A DNA stretch of 64,000 nt from contig CAYWVS010000004.1 of assembly GCA_964461765.1 (NCBI GenBank), positions 7,288 through 71,287 on the forward strand, in the 5' to 3' direction. This DNA comes from JAVVUJ01 sp964461765 (GTDB lineage Bacteria > Bacillota > Clostridia > Peptostreptococcales > Anaerovoracaceae). Position 1 is the first letter of the stretch. Every line of letters starts with the position of its first letter. Below are positions 57,482-64,000 of this stretch, piece after piece. The position numbers and the translations under genes were made by a program. Below the pieces are notes generated by a model. The model did not search any database and was not told the DNA's origin. It was given only the letters and a program-made list of their open reading frames with translations.

Positions 57482-59314
57482 ATGACCCAATATATAGCAG
57501 GCGTAGATATTGGAAACGCCACTACAGAAACTGCCTTAGGAAAGTTAGAAGGAAATAAAATTTTAGATTGCGTCAGCGGAATCAACAAGACTACAGGTGT
57601 AAAAGGGACAAAACAAAATTTAATAGGAATCATTCACTCCATAGAAGATGCATTAAATAAGAAAGGCCTTTCTATGGAAGATCTTTCCTTGATCCGAATC
57701 AATGAAGCAACGCCGGTTATCGGTGATTTTGCCATGGAAACTATTACAGAAACCATCATAACAGAGTCCACCTTAATCGGACACAATCCGGATACTCCGG
57801 GAGGAGTAGGTCTGGGAGTAGGGATAACCATGGACATTTCTCAATTGGCAGACCCTGATCAACTAAGACCGGAAAAATATACAGAACCGCTGGTATTAGT
57901 GGTTTCAGATGAATATGAATATGACAAAGTCGCTGAGATTATCAATCGTGCGACGGATTTAAATATAGATGTAGTAGGAGCAATCCTGAGAAAAGATGAC
58001 GGGGTGCTAGTGAGCAACCGCCTTAAAAAGACTATACCCATTATAGATGAAGTGGAGTACATTGAAAAAGTGCCCTTAGGCATGAAAAGTGCTGTAGAGG
58101 TGGCTCCTCAGGGTTCCGGAGTAGATCTTCTGTCCAACCCTTATGGAATCGCCACAGTATTTGAGTTGAACTCCGAAGAGACGAAACAGATCGTCTATGT
58201 GGCCAAGGCTCTGATTGGAAACAGGTCTGCAGTAGTAATCAAAACCCCCAAGGGCGATATTAAAGAAAGAAAAATCCCTGCAGGACAGTTGATCCTCCAG
58301 GGGGAGATGCGTAATTACAAGGTTGAAGTCAGCGCAGGAGCTGATGAAATCATGTCGGTAATTCAGAAGGCGGGTACTCTTAAAGATGTAGAGGGGGAAA
58401 AGGGCACCAACGTAGGGGGAATGATTGAAAAGGTACGAGGAGAAATGGCAAAGATCATAGAGGATCAGGCGGATGAAATTTCCATAAAAGATCTTTTGGC
58501 AGTGAACACCATTGTGCCTCGGGAGGTTTCCGGAAATTTGGCCAGAGAATTCTCCATGGAACAAGCAGTGGGTCTTGCCGCTATGGTAAAAACCAGAAGG
58601 CTCCATATGGAAAAATTGGCAAATTTGCTTTCGGAAAAGCTAAATATCAAGGTGGAAATCGGCGGTGTAGAAGGTGAAATGGCTATTAAAGGTGCTTTGA
58701 CTACTCCCGGAACAGGAAAACCCTTGGTGGTGGTGGATATCGGAGCAGGTTCCACGGATGCTTGCGTTGTAGATAAGGACGGAGGCACCAAGGCGATACA
58801 TTTGGCCGGTGCGGGAAACATGGTCACCATGATTATAGATGCAGAATTAGGAATCAACAACTTCAATACTGCCGAGGAAATTAAAAAGTATCCATTAGCA
58901 AAGGTGGAATCCCTCTTTCATTTAAGGCATGAGGACGGCAGTGTGGAATTTTTCAAAGAACCTTTGGATAGCAGCGTCTTTGCGAGAGTGGTTCTGGTGA
59001 CACCTTTTGGGTATAAACCTATTAAGACTTCAAAGACTTTAGAACAGATCCGGCAGACTCGAAAAGGGGCTAAGGAAAAAGTATTAATCAGAAATATTAT
59101 CAGAGCTTTGGAAAATATCTCATTGACAGGAAATATCAACGAGTTTGAGCATGTGGTTTTGGTAGGGGGCTCTTCTTTGGATTTTGAGCTTGGGAACATG
59201 GTGACGGATGCTTTATCCTACCATGGAATCACGGCTGGAAAGGCCAATATCAGAGGTACGGAAGGCCCCAGAAATGCAGTGGCCACAGGCTTGTTATTTA
59301 GCAAGGAGCTTTAA
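57482..59314 (+). CDS. ddrA: Diol dehydratase reactivase, large subunit
   Basis: This Hsp70-like chaperone exchanges damaged cobalamin in the dehydratase using ATP. It is 610 residues, as in DdrA/PduG. The ATPase motifs are AGVDIGNATTETAL at the start, PGGVGLGVGITMDI, VVVDIGAGSTDACVV (about 417-431) and VVLVGGSSLDFELG (about 557-570). The gene lies between dehydratase systems 1 and 2, and it is the only reactivase in the window, so it may serve all three enzymes. An AGCGAGG site precedes the ATG. Confidence 0.92.
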   Translation: MTQYIAGVDIGNATTETALGKLEGNKILDCVSGINKTTGVKGTKQNLIGIIHSIEDALNKKGLSMEDLSLIRINEATPVIGDFAMETITETIITESTLIGHNPDTPGGVGLGVGITMDISQLADPDQLRPEKYTEPLVLVVSDEYEYDKVAEIINRATDLNIDVVGAILRKDDGVLVSNRLKKTIPIIDEVEYIEKVPLGMKSAVEVAPQGSGVDLLSNPYGIATVFELNSEETKQIVYVAKALIGNRSAVVIKTPKGDIKERKIPAGQLILQGEMRNYKVEVSAGADEIMSVIQKAGTLKDVEGEKGTNVGGMIEKVRGEMAKIIEDQADEISIKDLLAVNTIVPREVSGNLAREFSMEQAVGLAAMVKTRRLHMEKLANLLSEKLNIKVEIGGVEGEMAIKGALTTPGTGKPLVVVDIGAGSTDACVVDKDGGTKAIHLAGAGNMVTMIIDAELGINNFNTAEEIKKYPLAKVESLFHLRHEDGSVEFFKEPLDSSVFARVVLVTPFGYKPIKTSKTLEQIRQTRKGAKEKVLIRNIIRALENISLTGNINEFEHVVLVGGSSLDFELGNMVTDALSYHGITAGKANIRGTEGPRNAVATGLLFSKEL

Positions 59315-59315
59315 T

Positions 59316-59717
59316 ATGGAAAGACAATCCCCCAAAATAAATATTTTTACCACAGATGATGTAGCCCATTTTTGCAAGACCTTGCAATTGGGAATGGAAG
59401 AAGAAGGAATTGAATCCTGTTTAGTTTCTGTTGATCCTACCGCGGAAACTGTGGAGCTTCAAGAGATGTGCTTGGAGCAATGCGTTTCGGATTCCATGGG
59501 AATCGCAGTTGCAGTAGGAAAAGAAATTCAAATTTATGTGAAAGGTATAACATCAAAGCCCCTTTTTTCCTATGATATATCTTTCATATCGTTAGACCAA
59601 AAAAAATTATTTTTAATTGGTAAAAATGCAGCCAGATTTGTGAAGAGAAAGCCATTTTTAGAAGTGGAGGGGCATATCCTTCAACAGGCGCTACTCAAAG
59701 GAACCTATGGAAAGTAA
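59316..59717 (+). CDS. ddrB: Diol dehydratase reactivase, small subunit
   Basis: This is the partner of DdrA, 133 residues, with the same fold as the dehydratase medium subunit. GMEEEGIESCLVSV and SMGIAVAVGKEIQIYVKG, followed by LFLIGKNAARFVKRKPFL, show this relation. A longer frame opens at 59208 inside ddrA, but AAGGAG (59303-59308) positions the ATG at 59316, one base after the ddrA stop. It overlaps the next gene by 11 bp. Confidence 0.87.
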   Translation: MERQSPKINIFTTDDVAHFCKTLQLGMEEEGIESCLVSVDPTAETVELQEMCLEQCVSDSMGIAVAVGKEIQIYVKGITSKPLFSYDISFISLDQKKLFLIGKNAARFVKRKPFLEVEGHILQQALLKGTYGK

Positions 59718-60066
59718 CAAACAAAAGGCGCTCCGCCAGGCAAAAAAAGAAATAGAGGATTTTTATAAGGCTTGGAATAAAAAACATTTTCCCAAGGGAT
59801 TAAAAAATGCCAAGGTCACTATCTATGACGATATGATAGTGATTTTAGGCTACGAATTTTTAACCTACATAGAAGAATCTATTTTAGACGATGAGTATAG
59901 CCGCCAGGCAGTCTTTCACACTCGAAAGAAATTGTGCCACAAATTTTTCCCCATTATGAGCAAAAACATTGAATCCATCACTAACAGAACCGTGGAGCAA
60001 TATTATGTTGACTTTTCCTTAGAAAACAACTCCACCTGTATGGTGATATTTTTGAATAAGGAGTAG
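59707..60066 (+). CDS. DUF2294/MpsC-like protein
   Basis: This 119-residue cytosolic protein reads FPKGLKNAKVTIYDDMIVILGYEFLTYIE and QAVFHTRKKLCHKFFPIMSKNIESITNRTVEQYYVDF, which resembles the DUF2294 domain now called MpsC. It lies inside the dehydratase gene run, overlapping ddrB and 7 bp ahead of the second large subunit. That partnership is not known to me. It could be a third reactivation or cofactor-handling factor (inference). The match to DUF2294 is by eye and moderate. Confidence 0.6.
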   Translation: MESNKQKALRQAKKEIEDFYKAWNKKHFPKGLKNAKVTIYDDMIVILGYEFLTYIEESILDDEYSRQAVFHTRKKLCHKFFPIMSKNIESITNRTVEQYYVDFSLENNSTCMVIFLNKE

Positions 60067-60073
60067 AGGATTT

Positions 60074-61735
60074 ATGAGATCAAAGCGATTTGAGATCAGC
60101 GATAAACGACCTATCAATAAAGATGGATTTTCGGAGGAATGGCCGGAAGTAGGTTTGATTTCCATGAATTCACCTTATGATCCGGAACCATCCCTTACCA
60201 TTAAAAATGGAAAAATTGTTGAGATGGATGGTAAAACTATAGAAGAATTTGATTCCATAGATCAGTTTATTGCCACTTACGGAATCGATATAGAAAACGC
60301 CGAAAGATCCATGGCTATGGATACCTTAAAGATTGCGGAAATGTTGGTTGACATCAATGTGAGTAGGCAGGAAGTAATGCAAATCACCAGATCCATTACA
60401 CCGGCAAAGCTTACCAAGACCATGAACCATCTCAATGTAGTGGAAATCATGATGGGTCAGATGAAGATGCGTGCCAGAAAGACTCCGGCTAATCAGGCTC
60501 ATGTGACAAATTTATCGAACAACCCCATACTGATGGCAGCAGATGCGGCAGAAGCAGCCTTACGAGGTTTTTCAGAATTGGAAACCACCACTGCCCTTTC
60601 CCGATTTGGAAAACTCAATGCCATAGCGCTTTTGGTGGGGGGATTGGCCATCAAGCCGGGGGTGTTGACCCAGTGTGCATTGGAAGAATCCATGGAAATT
60701 AAAATTGGGTTGGAGGGTCTTACCACCTACGCTGAAACCGTATCCGTATACGGTACAGAGCGAGTGATGGACGATGGAGATGATACTCCCTGGTCTAAAG
60801 CTTTATTGGCATCCATCTATGCTTCCAGAGGCATCAAAATGCGCTTTACCTCAGGCACAGGCTCAGAGGTACTCATGGGCCATACGGAAAGAAAGTCCAT
60901 GCTATATTTAGAAGCCAGATGTCTGTATCTCACCAGAGCTTGCGGCGTACAAGGCACTCAAAATGGAGCTGTAAGCTGTATCGGCATACCCGGTGCAGTG
61001 CCGGCAGGATTCAGAACCATTGCCTGTGAAAATTTAATGGCCTCCATGTTGGGGCTGGAGGTGGCCTCGGGAAACGACCAAACCTTTACCCACTCAGATA
61101 TGAGAAGGGCTTCCAAACTTTTTATGCAGCTCCTTCCCGGCACCGATTTTATAACATCGGGGTACAGTGCAACTCCTAATTTAGACGATATGTTTGCAGG
61201 CTCCAACACGGATTGTGAAGATTATGACGATTGGTACATCATGCAGAGGGATATGGGAGTGGATGGAGGAATCACCCCCGTCAGAGAGCAAGCTGTCATT
61301 ATGGCTCGCAACAAGGCAGCCAGAGCTATGCAGGCTTTGTGCATGGCCTTGGGGTTCCCTACGGTGACGGATCGAGAGGTGGAAGCTGCCACATACGCAT
61401 ATTCCAGCAACGATATGCCCAAGCGAGATATTGTGGAAGACCTCAAGATTGTGGAACAGCTCAACAAAAGGAATGTAACGGGAGTTGATATAGCAGCCAT
61501 CCTTTATAAACAAGGTTTTGAAGACCTGGGGGAAAACATCTTGGAAATGCAGAAGCTGAGAATATCAGGAGATTATTTACACACCAGTGCTATTATAAAC
61601 GAAAAAATGCAGATTATCAGTGCATTAAACGATGCAAACGACTACGGAGGACCGGACACGGGATACCGAATCTCCCCTAAAAGATGGGATCAACTAAAGA
61701 AAAAAGAAACAGCATTAACGCCAAAGGATTTTTAA
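60074..61735 (+). CDS. pduC: B12-dependent diol/glycerol dehydratase large subunit (system 2)
   Basis: The 553-residue protein matches the canonical enzyme at each pocket site I could check: NQAH, ETT with E170, DDTPWSK, QNGAVSC with Ser301, NDQTF with Gln336, and TSGYSA with Ser362. It should convert 1,2-propanediol or glycerol to propanal or 3-hydroxypropanal, with adenosylcobalamin and K+. The ATG follows GGATTT without an optimal ribosome site (GAGTAGAGGA), close behind the MpsC-like gene. It is clearly diverged from system 1. Confidence 0.92.
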   Translation: MRSKRFEISDKRPINKDGFSEEWPEVGLISMNSPYDPEPSLTIKNGKIVEMDGKTIEEFDSIDQFIATYGIDIENAERSMAMDTLKIAEMLVDINVSRQEVMQITRSITPAKLTKTMNHLNVVEIMMGQMKMRARKTPANQAHVTNLSNNPILMAADAAEAALRGFSELETTTALSRFGKLNAIALLVGGLAIKPGVLTQCALEESMEIKIGLEGLTTYAETVSVYGTERVMDDGDDTPWSKALLASIYASRGIKMRFTSGTGSEVLMGHTERKSMLYLEARCLYLTRACGVQGTQNGAVSCIGIPGAVPAGFRTIACENLMASMLGLEVASGNDQTFTHSDMRRASKLFMQLLPGTDFITSGYSATPNLDDMFAGSNTDCEDYDDWYIMQRDMGVDGGITPVREQAVIMARNKAARAMQALCMALGFPTVTDREVEAATYAYSSNDMPKRDIVEDLKIVEQLNKRNVTGVDIAAILYKQGFEDLGENILEMQKLRISGDYLHTSAIINEKMQIISALNDANDYGGPDTGYRISPKRWDQLKKKETALTPKDF

Positions 61736-61754
61736 GAAGGGAGCAACATTTTAA

Positions 61755-62360
61755 ATGATTCATAATAATAAATCTTATGAATATACAGAAGAAGAAAGCT
61801 TGGACATAGAAATTATGGAGCTTGATACTGCCTTGCCGGGAACTGATGCAAAGGAAGTGGTTGTGGCTCTATCACCTGCCTTTGGTTTGCAACAAAAAGA
61901 AACCATTGTAGGGCTTCCCTTATCCACCGTAATTCGTGAAATTTCGGCGGGACTGGAAGAAGAAGGGATGAAGGCTCGTTACGTAAAATATTATAATACC
62001 TCAGATCTTTCCGCCTTTGCCAGTGATGCGGCAAAGTTGAGTGGCTCGGGAATCAGCATCGGAATTCAATCCAAGGGAACTACCACCATTCATCAAAAGG
62101 ATTTGGCGCCTTTGGACAATTTAGAGCTATTTCCCCAAGCTCCGTTGTACAGTGCGGAAGTATACAGACAGATAGGGAAAAACGCAGCACATTACGGAAA
62201 AGGACAAGTGCCCAATCCCATACCCACCATGAACGATCAAATGGTTTTGGCAAAGTATCAAATAAAAGCAGCCCTATTGCACATCAAAGAGACGGAACTT
62301 GTTATCAGTAAAAAACCCGCCGTCGATGTAGCTATCTATATTCAGGGAGAAAGGGTGTAA
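61755..62360 (+). CDS. pduD: B12-dependent diol/glycerol dehydratase medium subunit (system 2)
   Basis: This subunit is 201 residues. EVVVALSPAFG, SAGLEEEGMKARYVKY, KLSGSGISIGIQSKGTTTIHQKDL, LDNLELFPQAPLY and TMNDQMV are nearly identical in style to PduD. The first 30 residues are acidic (EYTEEESLDIEIMELD) and do not form the amphipathic helix expected for microcompartment targeting. It is flanked by its large and small subunit genes with gaps of 19 bp and 1 bp. Confidence 0.92.
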   Translation: MIHNNKSYEYTEEESLDIEIMELDTALPGTDAKEVVVALSPAFGLQQKETIVGLPLSTVIREISAGLEEEGMKARYVKYYNTSDLSAFASDAAKLSGSGISIGIQSKGTTTIHQKDLAPLDNLELFPQAPLYSAEVYRQIGKNAAHYGKGQVPNPIPTMNDQMVLAKYQIKAALLHIKETELVISKKPAVDVAIYIQGERV

Positions 62361-62361
62361 A

Positions 62362-62901
62362 ATGAGTACAAAGATTAAGAATACTTCTCAATCTCATGCA
62401 TCATCAAACAATAAAGAGGATAACGCTTCTCAACATTATTCATGGTTGAACTATGAAAAAGACAACACTTCTAAGACTAAGCCAGCAGCTCTAAATTATG
62501 AAGAGGATTTTCCCTTGTCAGAAAAGAAGCCTGAGATTCTCTTTACTCCTACAGGAAAAGCCATGGAAGAGATTACTATGGAAAACTTATTGGCAGGAAA
62601 AATTACTGAAGAAGATTGCAGAATCAGTGAAAGAACCTTGGAATATCAAGCACAGATCAGTGAATCCGCCGGAAACCCACAGATGGCTCTCAACTTCAGA
62701 CGAGCTGCAGAGTTGACTCGCTTTTCGGATGAAGAGGTGTTGGCTATCTACGAGGCCATACGCCCCTATCGCTCCACAAAGGAAGAACTGGAACAGATTG
62801 TAGATGATCTGGAGAAGAAGGGGGCACACATTAATAGTCATTTTATAAAAGAAGCCATCGCCGTCTATGAGAAGAGAAAAAAGCTTAAGGGAGATAAGTA
62901 A
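62362..62901 (+). CDS. pduE: B12-dependent diol/glycerol dehydratase small subunit (system 2)
   Basis: This subunit is 179 residues. The C-terminal 135 match PduE (DFPLSEKKPEILFTPTGKAMEEI, CRISERTLEYQAQISESAGNPQMALNFRRAAELTR). About 45 N-terminal residues are Ser/Asn/Lys-rich and low in complexity and have no counterpart in system 1. Its stop is directly followed by the TTG start of the third large subunit. Confidence 0.9.
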   Translation: MSTKIKNTSQSHASSNNKEDNASQHYSWLNYEKDNTSKTKPAALNYEEDFPLSEKKPEILFTPTGKAMEEITMENLLAGKITEEDCRISERTLEYQAQISESAGNPQMALNFRRAAELTRFSDEEVLAIYEAIRPYRSTKEELEQIVDDLEKKGAHINSHFIKEAIAVYEKRKKLKGDK

Positions 62902-64000
62902 TTGAAACGCTCTAAAAGATATGAGGTCCTTGAAAAAAAGCCCATTAATGAGGATACCTTCTTTGCACAGGAGGACGAATATGGACTGACTGCCATGCAC
63001 TCCAAATATGATCCTGTGCCTGAAATTATCATTGAAAATAATAAGATAGTGAGAATGGACGGTAAAGCTGCTGAGGATTTTGACTCCATAGAGTATTTTA
63101 TTGCCAATTATGGAATTGATATAGAGCGATCACCTTTTGCTATGGCTCTTACAGATGGGGAAATTGCTCGCATGATCGTGGATATTCACGTACCTCGTGA
63201 AGAGGTGATAAAGATTACTACGGCAATCACCCCGGCTAAGATGTTGCAGGTGGTCAACAAGCTCAACTCTGTAGAAATCATGATGGGACAGATGAAAATG
63301 CGTGCCAGAAAAACCCCTGCCAACCAAGCCCACGTTACTAACCTGACGGATAATCCTGCACTTCTGGCGGCAGATGCGGCAGAGGCTGCTTTGAGAGGGT
63401 TTTCAGAGATTGAAACCACCTGTGCCGTTTCCAGATTTGCTCCAATTAATGCTATTGCCGTTTTAATCGGTAGCCAAGCAGGGAGAGCAGGAGTTCTGAC
63501 TCAATGCGCCATGGAGGAATCCTTGGAGCTGAAGATGGGGCTGCGAGGGCTCACCAGCTATGCGGAGACTGTTTCCCTCTATGGCACGGAAGAATCCATG
63601 GATGATGGGGATGATACCCCTTGGTCAAAGGCCTTTTTAGCCTCTGCCTACGCTTCCCGGGGAATCAAAATGAGAACTACTTCAGGAACGGGATCTGAGG
63701 TTCTCATGGGGCATAGTCATAAAAAATCCATGCTGTACTTAGAAATATTATGTGTGTATCTCGCCCGAGCTTGTGGGTCTCAGGGGGTTCAAAATGGATC
63801 CATCAGTTGTATCGGTATTACTACCGCCGTACCGGAAGGGTTTAGAGCCATAGCGGCAGAAAATTTAGTGGTATCCCTACTGAATATGGAGTTGGCCTCC
63901 GGCAATGATCAAACCTTCACTCACTCCGATATGAGGAGAACAGCCAAGCTTCTCATGCAGATGATGCCTGGAACGGATTTTATAACCTCAGGTTACAGTG
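62902..64000 (+). CDS. pduC: B12-dependent dehydratase large subunit (system 3), 3' truncated by window
   Basis: A third paralogue starts with TTG right after the stop of the small subunit, with AAGGGAGATAAG as ribosome site. The frame stays open to the window end (366 residues visible). KRSKRYEVLEKKPINEDTF, NQAH, ET pair, DDTPWSK, QNGSISC, NDQTF and TSGYS are canonical at the pocket. Unusual are GSQG for GVQG near the cofactor and ILC for ARC, and a changed N-terminal region (FFAQEDEYGLTAMHS). It is thus a plausible active diol/glycerol dehydratase, distinct from systems 1 and 2. Confidence 0.9.
   Translation, partial: MKRSKRYEVLEKKPINEDTFFAQEDEYGLTAMHSKYDPVPEIIIENNKIVRMDGKAAEDFDSIEYFIANYGIDIERSPFAMALTDGEIARMIVDIHVPREEVIKITTAITPAKMLQVVNKLNSVEIMMGQMKMRARKTPANQAHVTNLTDNPALLAADAAEAALRGFSEIETTCAVSRFAPINAIAVLIGSQAGRAGVLTQCAMEESLELKMGLRGLTSYAETVSLYGTEESMDDGDDTPWSKAFLASAYASRGIKMRTTSGTGSEVLMGHSHKKSMLYLEILCVYLARACGSQGVQNGSISCIGITTAVPEGFRAIAAENLVVSLLNMELASGNDQTFTHSDMRRTAKLLMQMMPGTDFITSGYS

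Noticed and set aside
58076..58606. Minus-strand ORF of 176 codons inside ddrA
   Set aside because: It is a codon-bias shadow opposite a clear ATPase family gene.
60958..61513. Several open frames of 80-110 codons on both strands within the second dehydratase large subunit
   Set aside because: All overlap conserved residues of the dehydratase and have no independent support.
1..64000. tRNA or rRNA genes, CRISPR arrays, transposases and phage genes
   Set aside because: No cloverleaf, rRNA-like segment, spaced identical repeat array or transposase motif was seen; the tandem repeats found have no spacers.

Overview
The window reads as chromosome of a low-GC, strictly anaerobic, amino-acid- and small-molecule-fermenting Clostridia-type Firmicute. 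Pointers are strong AGGAGG ribosome sites, frequent TTG/GTG starts, butyrate kinase, indolepyruvate:ferredoxin oxidoreductase, selenium-dependent molybdenum hydroxylase maturation genes, a Firmicute-type LexA site and B12-dependent dehydratases. I cannot name the genus. I saw no rRNA, tRNA, CRISPR array, transposase or phage gene.

Layout. 1-6307 (+): the end of a cation diffusion facilitator, then an operon butyrate kinase / aminotransferase / iorA / iorB that looks like an amino-acid oxidation module (2-oxo acid to acyl-CoA to acyl-phosphate to ATP), then a small membrane protein. 6394-10029: an Orn/Lys/Arg-type decarboxylase (-) and a secreted GH10-like protein (+). 10136-23860: a molybdenum/tungsten block: mogA, a MOSC protein, a MoeA fused to a periplasmic-binding-protein-like domain, a second MoeA, the tungstate transporter tupABC behind a Moco-type riboswitch plus terminator, an XRE regulator, a GNAT enzyme, 5-formyl-THF cyclo-ligase, a Crp/Fnr regulator, the molybdate transporter modABC and a molybdopterin-binding protein.

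23864-37033: a selenium-dependent molybdenum hydroxylase region. The minus-strand operon mocA / KdpD-like kinase / KdpE-like regulator / yqeC faces plus-strand genes for an FMN 2-hydroxy-acid oxidase, an MFS transporter, a sodium:solute symporter carrying two C-terminal winged-helix domains, a three-subunit xanthine-dehydrogenase-family enzyme and yqeB. Two plus-strand promoters here share one architecture: an 11-bp-period TTAAR direct repeat 12 bp upstream of a TTTACA-N18-TAYAAT core. This is a good candidate operator for the KdpE-like regulator. 37108-52710: a cysteine-rich secreted protein, two more symporters with a two-component system, class II aldolase, ThiF-like enzyme, nitroreductase, ECF S component, glycolipid glycosyltransferase, patatin, and a radical-SAM DNA repair pair whose promoter carries two LexA (SOS) boxes.

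53088-64000: the most unusual part is a run of three paralogous B12-dependent diol/glycerol-dehydratase systems with a single reactivase. The first enzyme differs from the family at substrate-pocket positions, and an ethanolamine-permease-type transporter gene sits between its medium and small subunit genes. This suggests a different substrate, perhaps an amino alcohol. No microcompartment shell gene and no N-terminal encapsulation extension on the medium subunits is visible, so these enzymes look cytosolic. The third system runs off the end of the window.
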